47,873 nt of DNA, from positions 1 to 47,873 of the forward strand of contig CAIKOL010000224.1 in the NCBI GenBank assembly GCA_903829085.1, in the 5' to 3' direction. Within the stretch, counting starts at the first letter, position 1. Every line of letters begins with the position of its first letter. Shown piece by piece: positions 37,284 through 46,056 of this stretch. Under the pieces are notes generated by a model. The model had not been told where the DNA came from, did not search any database, and saw nothing but the letters and a program-made list of their open reading frames with translations. The position numbers and the translations under genes were made by a program. The DNA is from an uncultured Anaerolineales bacterium. Lineage in GTDB: Bacteria; Chloroflexota; Anaerolineae; Anaerolineales; Villigracilaceae.

Positions 37284-37724
37284 ATGGATATTCTCTTTCA
37301 TCCCATCGGGATAATTCACACACCGTTCAGTGAAACCGCCGGAACGCCCATCCAGGCCTCCCGCTCAACGGCCCGCGGAGTTGTGGAGCTCTACCCGGAA
37401 TTTGCTGAGGGGCTGCAGGATCTGGAAGGGTTCTCTCACATCTTCCTGGTGTACGCTTTTCACGAATCGACAGGCTATTCTTTGCTTGTCAAACCGTTCC
37501 TTGACGATAAATTGCATGGTTTATTTGCCACCCGCTTTCCCAGTCGGCCGAACCCGATCGGTTTATCGGTGGTCAGGCTGATCATGCGAACAGGGATTTC
37601 GCTGGATGTGGAAGGGGTGGATATGCTGGATGGCACTCCGCTCCTGGATATCAAGCCCTACCTCCCGGAATTCGATGTCCGGACCAATACCCGTAATGGG
37701 TGGTACGATACCCGAAATAATTAA
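37284..37724 (+). CDS. trmO: tRNA m6t6A37 methyltransferase (TrmO/TsaA, UPF0066)
   Basis: PIGIIHTPF, FATRFPSRPNPIGLSVVRL, LDIKPYLPEFD. Confidence 0.92.
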   Translation: MDILFHPIGIIHTPFSETAGTPIQASRSTARGVVELYPEFAEGLQDLEGFSHIFLVYAFHESTGYSLLVKPFLDDKLHGLFATRFPSRPNPIGLSVVRLIMRTGISLDVEGVDMLDGTPLLDIKPYLPEFDVRTNTRNGWYDTRNN

Positions 37725-37749
37725 TCGCCATTTTCTATTGGAGGTCGGC

Positions 37750-38226
37750 ATGTCAAGAAAACGTCCGAATTCAAAACGCTCATCCTCTGAACCCACGTTC
37801 CATCAAGGACATAAAACAAAAAAACGAAACATGGCTTGGTTGTGGGTCAGCCTGGGAGCTGTGCTGTTTGCCCTGGTCGGAATCCTTGTACTCGCCCCCA
37901 AACGTACACCTTCCGTTGAAATCACTCCTGCCCAGGCAAATACAAAATTTCAGCAGGGGGCGTTCTTCCTGGATGTACGCAGCCAGGCAGAATGGGAGCA
38001 ATTCCATATCGCGGGCAGCACTCTGATCCCGCTGGATCAACTTCAAAATCGATTGGGCGAACTGCCAAAAGATCAAGATATCGTTGTGGTTTGTCTCTCT
38101 GGTCACCGCGCCCAGAGCGGAGTCACCATCCTGCAGCAGGCTGGATTTAAAAAGATAACTTACTTGAGCGGGGGGTTACAGGCGTGGATCTCGGCAGGCT
38201 ATCCAATCGAAGGAATCGCTCCGTAA
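37750..38226 (+). CDS. Membrane-anchored rhodanese-like protein
   Basis: FFLDVRSQAEWEQFHIAGS, VVCLSGHRAQSG active-site loop; N-terminal TM. Confidence 0.93.
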   Translation: MSRKRPNSKRSSSEPTFHQGHKTKKRNMAWLWVSLGAVLFALVGILVLAPKRTPSVEITPAQANTKFQQGAFFLDVRSQAEWEQFHIAGSTLIPLDQLQNRLGELPKDQDIVVVCLSGHRAQSGVTILQQAGFKKITYLSGGLQAWISAGYPIEGIAP

Positions 38227-38367
38227 GAATTGCGAGGAGGACAACGTAAATTCCCGCAATACAAGAAAGGGCAGAAATATCCCTGTTAATAAAATAGTAC
38301 ATTTTGTCACAAAGCATATGACAATCGACACTGTTTGTACGGATATTCACAATTGTATTATTATGTA

Positions 38368-38385
38368 TATTCGTTTATCCGAATA
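38368..38385. promoter_or_regulatory. Candidate ArsR-type operator TATTCG-N6-CGAATA
   Basis: Perfect 6+6 inverted repeat immediately upstream of arsR-family gene. Confidence 0.6.
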
Positions 38386-38395
38386 AGGTCATATC

Positions 38396-38737
38396 ATGGA
38401 CACATCCAACCTAACCCAGGAAATCACCCAACTGCACGCTGAACTGTGTTCTGCCCTTGCAGAATCGACCCGCCTGTTCATCCTTTACGCACTGGCGGAA
38501 CAACCCTGCACTGTAACCGAACTGACCCAAAAACTGGAACTTCCCCAACCGACCATCTCCCGCCATCTTAAAGTCCTGCGGGATGCCGGGCTGGCACGCG
38601 CCACCCGCCAGGGCATGAGCATCCAATATGAGCTTACTGACCGGCGGGTCATCGAAGCGCTGGACCTGTTGCGCAGCGTGTTGCGCGACCGCATCCAGCA
38701 TCACGCCGATCTCATGGATGAATTTATCCCAGCCTGA
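38396..38737 (+). CDS. ArsR/SmtB family transcriptional regulator
   Basis: ALAESTRLFILYALAEQPCTVTELTQKLELPQPTISRHLKVLRDAGLA. Confidence 0.93.
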   Translation: MDTSNLTQEITQLHAELCSALAESTRLFILYALAEQPCTVTELTQKLELPQPTISRHLKVLRDAGLARATRQGMSIQYELTDRRVIEALDLLRSVLRDRIQHHADLMDEFIPA

Positions 38738-38783
38738 CCAAGACCAACGATCTTCCTAATCCATCTGTTTGAACGAGGTGCAC

Positions 38784-39608
38784 ATGAGTCAAAAAAGGAT
38801 CACCTTCATCTTCCTGACCATTGGCCTGCTGCTGGTGATGGGCAGCCTCTACCTGATGACCGCCACGCCTGCCAAAGCCCAGTGTGGCTCACAGGCTTCG
38901 TCCTGCAAGAACTGCCATGAAACGCAGGCCCAAGACCCGGTCAACAGCGACGGCACAGCCTGGCACACCCAGCACGCCTTTGGCGATTTCTGCTACCTGT
39001 GCCATGCCGGCAACAACCAGGCCACCGATAAGGCCGCCGCCCACACCGGTATGGTGGCTCCCCTCTCGGATATCGTCACCAACTGCAAAGGCTGCCATCC
39101 CACCGACTACCAGGCCCAGGCGCAGGTTTATGCCACCACCCTGGGCATTCAGCTTGGGAGCGGCTCTGCATCGGCCACAGCCGTCCCTGCCTCCACCACC
39201 CCCGTACCTACCTCCAGCGGAACAGTTGCCAGCGCTCCAGTTTCAATCTCACTGGCGGTGGATGACCCCAATCTGGTAAATTACGTCCAGCGCTACGATG
39301 AGATCGTACTGGGCAAACATCCCATCAATTGGGGCAATATCATTCTGCTGGTCATGATTGCAATGTTCGCACTGGGCGGTGGCGGATTTGTCCTCGTGCA
39401 CGAAAAGTTGGTCAAAGTGTCGTTCGGCGATACAAAAAAGGTGGAAGGGGAATATCCCGGCGATGTGGTGGACATGCTGCCTGCCATCACCGGCTTGAAG
39501 CCCCAGGCTCGCAAATCGCTGAGAAGCATCCTCGAAAACCCCAGGAAGACCGAAAAAGTGCTTGGACTGATCGACGAAGTCATATCAGATGAGAAAACGG
39601 AGGAATGA
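38784..39608 (+). CDS. Triheme membrane-anchored cytochrome c
   Basis: CKNCH, CYLCH, CKGCH motifs; N-terminal signal and internal TM. Confidence 0.85.
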   Translation: MSQKRITFIFLTIGLLLVMGSLYLMTATPAKAQCGSQASSCKNCHETQAQDPVNSDGTAWHTQHAFGDFCYLCHAGNNQATDKAAAHTGMVAPLSDIVTNCKGCHPTDYQAQAQVYATTLGIQLGSGSASATAVPASTTPVPTSSGTVASAPVSISLAVDDPNLVNYVQRYDEIVLGKHPINWGNIILLVMIAMFALGGGGFVLVHEKLVKVSFGDTKKVEGEYPGDVVDMLPAITGLKPQARKSLRSILENPRKTEKVLGLIDEVISDEKTEE

Positions 39609-39612
39609 TGTC

Positions 39613-40158
39613 ATGAAATTCATAATGAACTATATCCGCAAGGATACCTGGTCGCCCTATATCGCAGGGATCCTGCTGGGCGTGGTCGGCATCCTGACCG
39701 TCGTGCTGACCAAGAGCCTGTTGGGCGCTTCAGGTGCGTTCGAGAACCTGGCCGGGATGATCGGCAAGGCCATCGCCCCGTCGGCCTTCAATAATATGTA
39801 CTTCAACTTCATCATGCCACCCGGGATCACCTCCGGGGTGATCCTCCTGGTTGGCGTGTTCTTCGGCGGCATGGCCGCTGCAGCCACCAGCAAGACGCTG
39901 AAATGGGGCAAGAAGGATGCCGCCAACAGCGATAAGCAGTGGAAACGTATCTTTGGACCGCAGACCTGGAAACGCTGGGTGCTGGGATTCTTCGGTGCGA
40001 TCATCCTTGAATATGGCGCCGGGATCGCTGGCGGCTGTACCAGCGGTCTGGCAATTTCAGGCGGCATGCTGCTCGCTCCGGCCGCCTTCCTGTTCATCGC
40101 CGGGATGTTCGCTTCCGGCATCGTCACCGCCCTGATCGTCTATCGCAGGAGGTATTAG
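39613..40158 (+). CDS. YeeE/YedE family transporter subunit A
   Basis: YGAGIAGGCTSGLAISGGMLLAPAAFLF; hydrophobic helices. Confidence 0.9.
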   Translation: MKFIMNYIRKDTWSPYIAGILLGVVGILTVVLTKSLLGASGAFENLAGMIGKAIAPSAFNNMYFNFIMPPGITSGVILLVGVFFGGMAAAATSKTLKWGKKDAANSDKQWKRIFGPQTWKRWVLGFFGAIILEYGAGIAGGCTSGLAISGGMLLAPAAFLFIAGMFASGIVTALIVYRRRY

Positions 40159-40159
40159 A

Positions 40160-40726
40160 ATGGCTGTTCCTTTGATAACCTTGTTCCTGGGTGCCTGCTT
40201 TGGCTTTTCGCTCAATAAAGCCGGCTTGACCAAGTACCACAAGATCGTCAATGTTTTCCGGTTGACCGATATGGCCGTGCTCCAATTCATGATGACCGCC
40301 CTGGTGGTTGCCATGATCGGGCTATATGGCTTGCGTGGGTTGGGATTGATCACCTTCCCGACTGTCCCCGCCACTTACATCGTGGGTAACCTCGTCGGCG
40401 GGCTGATATTCGGGGTTGGGATGGCCCTGACCGGGTACTGACCAGGCACATGTGTCGCCGGGTCCGGCGAAGGAAAATTAGATTATATCGTCCCTGGTTT
40501 ACTTGGTTTTCTGGCTGGTGCAGTGATTTACGGCATGACCTATCAACAGGTTTTTCCCCAGATCTCCGCGATCGCCAATTATGGCAGCGTGGTGATGCCT
40601 GGTCTATGGAACCTTAACCCATACCTGACCGTTCTGGCTTTTTCGCTCATGGCCCTGCTGTTGTTCTACCTGATCGACCGGGTCGGGCTGAAACGCAAGG
40701 ATAAGGAAGCTGGCGAGGAAGAATAG
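40160..40726 (+). CDS. YeeE/YedE family transporter subunit B; proposed selenoprotein read through UGA at 40439-40441 (GY-U-PGTCVAGSGEGKLDY)
   Basis: ORFs 40160..40441 and 40523..40726 lie in one frame; the intervening codons PGTCVAGSGEGKLDYIVPGLLGFLAGA match the family; UGA occupies the conserved Cys position. Confidence 0.85.
40455..40470 (+). promoter_or_regulatory. Candidate bacterial SECIS: TCGCCG-GGTC-CGGCGA stem-loop
   Basis: Perfect 6-bp stem, GGUC tetraloop at nt 23-26 counted from U of UGA. Confidence 0.7.
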
Positions 40727-40764
40727 ATCTGCATGTTCTTTGAATACCGGGATTGGAGAAAACC

Positions 40765-42948
40765 ATGACTATCAATTTTACGCGGCGCGACTTTCTTAAA
40801 GTCGGCGGCGCCGCGGCGGGTGCATTGGCGCTTGGGCATTTTATTCCACCCCGGGTGGCGGAAGCTGCCCGGCTGAGCGGGATATTGGACGCCACGGACA
40901 GCGGGTACATCCCCAGCATGTGTGAAATGTGTGTCTGGCGTTGCGGCCTGTTGGCGAAGGTTGAGCAGGGGCGCGTGGTCAAACTGGAGGGCAATCCCGA
41001 TCATCCGCATTCACGTGGCAATCTTTGTCCGCGCGGCCAGTCCGGCCTGATGAACACCTACGACCCGGACCGTGTCTTGAATCCCCTCATCCGGGTTGGC
41101 AAGCGCGGTGAGGGCTTGTTCCGCAAAGCCTCCTGGGAGGAAGCGCTGGACCTGGTGGCTCAAAATATGCTGGATATCAAGCAAAAATACGGGGCCGAGG
41201 CCATGGTCTTTTCGTCCACGCATAATTTAAGCCAGCCGCTGTTTGAGAACCTGCTGTATGCCTTTGGTTCGCCCAACTATGGCACCCAGCGCTCGCTGTG
41301 TTTTAACGCCATGATTGTCTCGAACCTGATGACCTATGGCATGGAAGAACCCGCCCGCATCTACGATGACAATCTCAGCTACATTTTGCTGACCGGACGC
41401 AACCTGTTCGAAGCCATCTCCACCTCCGAGACCCATGACTTGAGTGCCGCCATCGATCGCGGCGCAAAGGTGGTGTACCTGGACCCGCGCTTCACCAAGA
41501 CCGCCGCCAAGGCCAGCGAGTGGCTGCCCATCAAGCCTGGTATGGATCTGGCCTTCCACCTGGCCCTTCTGAATGTGATTGTTAATGAACGACTGTATAA
41601 CATTCCCTTTGTTTCACTAAACACGATCGGCTTTGACAAGCTGCAGGTGGAGCTTCAGCCCTACACGCCTGCCTGGGCAGCCCCATTAACCGGCATCGCC
41701 GCCGAGACCATTACCCGCATTGCGCGCGAATTTGCCGCCGCAGCCCCGCATGCCCTGGCGCACAACGGCTGGCGCACTTCCAACTTCATCAACTCGTTCC
41801 ATACCCAGCGCGCCATCAGCATCCTGAATGCACTGGTGGGCAACTGGGGGGTGACCTTGACCGGTGGCGGCAGCGAAGAAAGCTCAACCCTGGGTGCACC
41901 GCCTCAACCTCCTTACCCGCGCATTTCTGCCATGCGTCTTGATGGTGTGCCGTGGAAGTATCCGGTGGTACCGCTCAAGATTGGCGTGTTCCAGGAATTA
42001 CGCGACAACATCGTTAAAGGCGACCCGTACCAGGCGCACGGCTGGTTCATTGCCCGCCAAAATCCTGCCATGTCCATCTCCGACCGTGCCAGAACACTCG
42101 AAGCTTTTGGCAAGATGGATTTCATCGTCACGATGGATATCATTCTCAACGATACCTCCTGGTTCTCGGACGTCGTCCTGCCCGAAGCCTCCTATTTGGA
42201 ACGCTACGACCCGCTCGTGCCGATCGGGGACCAGGTCTTCATCCGTCAGCCGGTCATCGAACCCCAGGGGGAAGCCAAATCCGCTTTGTGGATTTACAGG
42301 CAGTTGGGCCAGCGGCTTGGGCTGGGTGATTTCTTCCAATATATTGACGAGGAAGATTACCTGCGACAGGAACTTGCGCCGCTCGGGGTCAGCCTGGAGG
42401 AAGTTAAAGCCAAAGGATATGCCCAGCTTTCTGAAACGCCCCACGCCAGCGAAACGAGTGAACCGAGTTGGAGTACGCCCAGTGGAAAGATCGAGTTGTA
42501 TTCCGATACGCTTGCCAAGGTGGGCTTCCCCGGCGTACCCACCTGGGAGGAACCTCCTCAACCTGCAGAAGGTCAGTTCTATTTGCTGACCGGCAAGGTG
42601 GCGCAGCAAACCCAGTTCGGCACGCAGAACAATCTACTGCTGCACAAGTATTCCGACGAGCCGCGCCTGTGGATGAATGCCAACAAAGCCGCGTCCCTCG
42701 GGCTTGCGGATGGCGATTGGGTGGAAGTGACCAGTGACATTGGGAAGGTGAATATCCGCTTGCTTGCCACGCAAGCCATCCGTGAGGACTGTGTCTACCT
42801 GACCCCCGGCTACGGCCATCTCTCTAAAGGTCTGACCACCGCCTTTGGCATCGGCGCGAGTGATTCGGCTTTACACGTCACCTATACCGACCCCATCAGC
42901 GGCGGCCAGGCGCTCAGCCAGACATTCGTCACAGTCAAAAAGGCTTAG
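40765..42948 (+). CDS. Molybdopterin oxidoreductase, Psr/Phs/Ttr-type catalytic subunit, TAT-exported
   Basis: TAT TRRDFLKVGG; CEMCVWRCG...NLCPRGQSG FeS site; molybdopterin dinucleotide-binding C-terminus. Confidence 0.92.
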   Translation: MTINFTRRDFLKVGGAAAGALALGHFIPPRVAEAARLSGILDATDSGYIPSMCEMCVWRCGLLAKVEQGRVVKLEGNPDHPHSRGNLCPRGQSGLMNTYDPDRVLNPLIRVGKRGEGLFRKASWEEALDLVAQNMLDIKQKYGAEAMVFSSTHNLSQPLFENLLYAFGSPNYGTQRSLCFNAMIVSNLMTYGMEEPARIYDDNLSYILLTGRNLFEAISTSETHDLSAAIDRGAKVVYLDPRFTKTAAKASEWLPIKPGMDLAFHLALLNVIVNERLYNIPFVSLNTIGFDKLQVELQPYTPAWAAPLTGIAAETITRIAREFAAAAPHALAHNGWRTSNFINSFHTQRAISILNALVGNWGVTLTGGGSEESSTLGAPPQPPYPRISAMRLDGVPWKYPVVPLKIGVFQELRDNIVKGDPYQAHGWFIARQNPAMSISDRARTLEAFGKMDFIVTMDIILNDTSWFSDVVLPEASYLERYDPLVPIGDQVFIRQPVIEPQGEAKSALWIYRQLGQRLGLGDFFQYIDEEDYLRQELAPLGVSLEEVKAKGYAQLSETPHASETSEPSWSTPSGKIELYSDTLAKVGFPGVPTWEEPPQPAEGQFYLLTGKVAQQTQFGTQNNLLLHKYSDEPRLWMNANKAASLGLADGDWVEVTSDIGKVNIRLLATQAIREDCVYLTPGYGHLSKGLTTAFGIGASDSALHVTYTDPISGGQALSQTFVTVKKA

Positions 42949-42957
42949 AGGTGAATC

Positions 42958-43749
42958 ATGACTGAGATCAAGCACAAGGCTTTCCTGTTTGACGCCACCC
43001 GCTGCATCGACTGCCGGGCCTGCATGGTGGCCTGCAGTGTCGAGAATAAGATTGACATGGACAAGACCCGCATCTGGGTGGCTGGAGTTGGGGTCAAGGG
43101 AGTATTCCCGGAGCTTCAACGCGCTTCCATGGTTTACCACTGCATGCACTGTAACGAGCCAGATTGCCTGTCGGCCTGCCCGGTAGGTGCCTACAGCAAG
43201 CGCCCGGACGGGCCGGTGATCTACGACCCCAAGAAGTGCATCGGCTGCCGGTACTGCATGAATGCCTGCCCGTTTGGCGTGCCGCACTTCGATTGGGATA
43301 AGGGCCTGGTGGAGGGTGCTTTTATCGATAAATGCACCATGTGCCCCCAGCGCATTGACATTGGCCTGGAGCCGGCCTGCGTGGCTACCTGCCCCACCGA
43401 TGCGCTCATGTTTGGCGAACGGGATGACCTCCTGAAATATGCCCACGACCGCCTCACCGCCCAACCTGCACGGTACATCAACCATGTCTATGGCGAAAAT
43501 GAGAATGGTGGCACTTCCTATTTCATCCTTTCGCATGTTCCATTCGAAGAGCTGGGTCTGCCCCCGCTTACGTCCACTCCGGTCAAAGAAGTCAGCGAAA
43601 AGGTGATGGAAGTTACCATTCCCTTTGCCCTCGGTTGGGGTGCCGTTCTGACCGGTGTCGCCGCGGGGGTACACGTGTACAACCAGAAGAAAGAAGCGGA
43701 TGCAAAGAAAGTTGAAACTTCCGAACCGCAGACGGAGGAGAAAAAATGA
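42958..43749 (+). CDS. 4Fe-4S dicluster electron-transfer subunit (PsrB/DmsB-like)
   Basis: CIDCRACMVACSVEN, CMHCNEPDCLSACP, CIGCRYCMNACPFGVP, CTMCPQRI. Confidence 0.95.
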   Translation: MTEIKHKAFLFDATRCIDCRACMVACSVENKIDMDKTRIWVAGVGVKGVFPELQRASMVYHCMHCNEPDCLSACPVGAYSKRPDGPVIYDPKKCIGCRYCMNACPFGVPHFDWDKGLVEGAFIDKCTMCPQRIDIGLEPACVATCPTDALMFGERDDLLKYAHDRLTAQPARYINHVYGENENGGTSYFILSHVPFEELGLPPLTSTPVKEVSEKVMEVTIPFALGWGAVLTGVAAGVHVYNQKKEADAKKVETSEPQTEEKK

Positions 43750-44924
43750 ATTTAAAAATAGTGATCCATCCGCGCTTTCATTTGAAGCCTCTAGTGCTCA
43801 TTCTCCTGGCCTTGATGGGAATCGCTTTTATCATTGCCATGCTGCGTTATGCCAATGGGATTGGTGCCGTCAGCAACCTGAACAATTCCTACCCCTGGGC
43901 TTTTTGGATCAGTTTTGACCTGTTCACGGGGGTGGCGATCAGCAGCGGCGGTTTTCTAATGGCGGGGGCTGTTTACATCTTCGAACTCAAGCAGTTCAAG
44001 CCGCTCCTTCGGCCCTCCATATTAACCGCCTTTCTAGGTTACATCATGGTCGTTGTCGCTCTTCTGGTTGACCTGGGTCACCCGGAGCGCATCTGGTACA
44101 TGATGATCCACATGAACCCTACCTCGGTTCTCCTGGAGATCGGTATCTGCGTGATGACCTATCTGACCGTGCTTGCCATCGAGTTTGCCCCCATCGTTTT
44201 TGAGGGCCTGAAATGGCAGAAGTTCGCCCATTTCATCCATCGCTTCATCATGCCATTTGTGATCCTGGGCGTGGTACTATCCACCCTGCACCAATCCTCG
44301 CTCGGTTCGCTTCTCCTGATCCAACCTGCCAAGCTGTATCCTTTGTGGTGGTCACCCATCCTCCCGATCCTGTTTTTCATTTCTGCGCTTTCGATCGGGT
44401 TGTCCATGATTATCTTTGAATCGTCACTCAGTTCGCGTTACTTCCACCGCGGCCTGGAAATCCACCTGCTGGAAAAGCTAGCAAAAGCCATCGTGGTTAT
44501 TTTGGGAATTTACGCGCTGGTTAAATTTGGTGAGCTCCTCATCGCCGGAGATATGAAATATCTTTTCACGAGTGGCTGGATGAGTGTCCTGTTTTTGGCG
44601 GAAATCATCATCGGAGTCGTTATCCCAATGATCCTATTCTCGTTCAAAAGAATACGTCAGAACGCTAATGGGCTGCTCATTGGAGCAATTACTGTGCTGG
44701 TTGGCATGATCCTGAATCGTTTTGATGTGAGCTGGTTTGGCGTCCAGCATCCTGATCCGATCACCTATATGCCCACATTTATGAGCGCTGTTCACTATAT
44801 CCCCTCTCTGCCGGAAGTGCTCGTTTCGGTGGGCATCTTCTCGGCTGGCATCCTGGCCTTTGGCCTGGCAGCAAAATACCTGCCGGTCTTCGAGGCTGAG
44901 GAGCACCCCGGCACGGAGTCATAA
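43746..44924 (+). CDS. nrfD: NrfD/PsrC-type membrane subunit
   Basis: YPWAFWISFDLFTGVAISSGGFLMAGAVYIF, VDLGHPERIWYMMIHMNPTSVLLEI. Confidence 0.94.
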   Translation: MNLKIVIHPRFHLKPLVLILLALMGIAFIIAMLRYANGIGAVSNLNNSYPWAFWISFDLFTGVAISSGGFLMAGAVYIFELKQFKPLLRPSILTAFLGYIMVVVALLVDLGHPERIWYMMIHMNPTSVLLEIGICVMTYLTVLAIEFAPIVFEGLKWQKFAHFIHRFIMPFVILGVVLSTLHQSSLGSLLLIQPAKLYPLWWSPILPILFFISALSIGLSMIIFESSLSSRYFHRGLEIHLLEKLAKAIVVILGIYALVKFGELLIAGDMKYLFTSGWMSVLFLAEIIIGVVIPMILFSFKRIRQNANGLLIGAITVLVGMILNRFDVSWFGVQHPDPITYMPTFMSAVHYIPSLPEVLVSVGIFSAGILAFGLAAKYLPVFEAEEHPGTES

Positions 44925-44959
44925 GATTTGTTGTGCCACTGGTAACCCCCTGAACCAAG

Positions 44960-44988
44960 AAAACCGCTCCAGGCAAAGGGGCGGTTTT
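44960..44988 (+). terminator. Rho-independent terminator AAAACCGCTCC-AGGCAAA-GGGGCGGTTTTT
   Basis: 11-bp stem (one G:U), 7-nt loop, T tract. Confidence 0.85.
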
Positions 44989-45012
44989 TCAAGCCCCGGG
45001 TATAATCTTACT

Positions 45013-46047
45013 ATGCGCCCGAATTTCTTTCACCACCTGCATCCTCCCACTATCCCCGCCCGCCAGGCACGCCTGCGCTACACCCTGGCAGCTGGGGGTC
45101 TGGCGGTATTCCTGGCGCTGGTATTGCTGGTCACCGGCCTGCTGGAGATGTTCTACTACATCCCCACCCCCGACCAGGCCGCGGTTTCCATCCAGACCCT
45201 GACCTTCCTCGTCCCTTACGGCGGGCTGGTGCGCAACCTGCATTACTGGTCGGCGCAGTTCCTGGTGATCGTTACGCTTGTCCATCTTCTGCGCGTCATT
45301 TTCACCGGCGCATACGCCCCTCCCCGCCGGTTCAACTACCTGCTGGGCATGGGATTGCTGGTGCTGGCAATATTGTTGGATTTTACCGGCTATGTACTGC
45401 GCTGGGATGAGGGCATCCGCTGGGCGCTGGTGACCGGCACCAACCTGGTCAGATCCATCCCCCTGGTCGGGAACCCCCTTTATACGATCCTGGTCGGTGG
45501 CACCCAGCCCGGCCCGGCCACATTGATCCGTTTCTACGGCTGGCACATCCTTGGCCTGACGCTGGTCGCCGGGATTCTGCTGGTCTGGCACCTCTTCCGG
45601 GTGCGCCGGGATGGTGGCATTGCCGTGCCTCCCCCTGCTTTGCGGGAGGACCAGGTTCGCATCACGCGTTATGAGCTCCTGCGCCGCGAAGGCGTTGCCA
45701 TGCTGCTGGCAGCCACCGGCCTGCTCCTGCTCTCAACCTTCGTCGCGGCGCCGCTGGCTGCCCCGATCACCGCATCAGCCTCAACCTCTGAGATGGCGCG
45801 TGCCCCCTGGTTTTTCCTGTGGGTCCAGCAGATGCTCAAGCTGGGCAATCCTTTTTTCTGGGGGGGGATTGTGCCGCTGGCGGTGCTGGTGCTCATTTCC
45901 TTCATCCCCTATTTCTTCCCCCAACCTGCCAAAGGCGAACTTGGGCATTGGTTTCCGAAGGGGAACCGCCTCGCCCAGGCAGTGGCTTTGTTCATCCTGA
46001 TCGCGATCATTGCCCTGACCATACTCGCTTTGCTGCCAGCCGCTTAA
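45013..46047 (+). CDS. Cytochrome b (bc-complex type)
   Basis: HYWSAQFLVIVTLVHLLRVIFTGAY, RWDEGIRWALVTGTNLVRSIPLVG, FYGWHILGLTLVAGILLVWHLFRVRRDGG. Confidence 0.92.
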   Translation: MRPNFFHHLHPPTIPARQARLRYTLAAGGLAVFLALVLLVTGLLEMFYYIPTPDQAAVSIQTLTFLVPYGGLVRNLHYWSAQFLVIVTLVHLLRVIFTGAYAPPRRFNYLLGMGLLVLAILLDFTGYVLRWDEGIRWALVTGTNLVRSIPLVGNPLYTILVGGTQPGPATLIRFYGWHILGLTLVAGILLVWHLFRVRRDGGIAVPPPALREDQVRITRYELLRREGVAMLLAATGLLLLSTFVAAPLAAPITASASTSEMARAPWFFLWVQQMLKLGNPFFWGGIVPLAVLVLISFIPYFFPQPAKGELGHWFPKGNRLAQAVALFILIAIIALTILALLPAA

Positions 46048-46056
46048 CCCTGCATT

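Noticed and set aside
40523-40726. ORF 40523..40726 as an independent small membrane protein
   Set aside because: It is in the same frame as 40160..40441, the intervening 27 codons are open and match the YeeE/YedE family, and no RBS or ATG was seen before the GTG; a single readthrough selenoprotein is more plausible.
41864-42589. Plus-strand alternative-frame ORF within the molybdopterin oxidoreductase
   Set aside because: Overlaps a well-supported catalytic subunit in another frame; no family resemblance.
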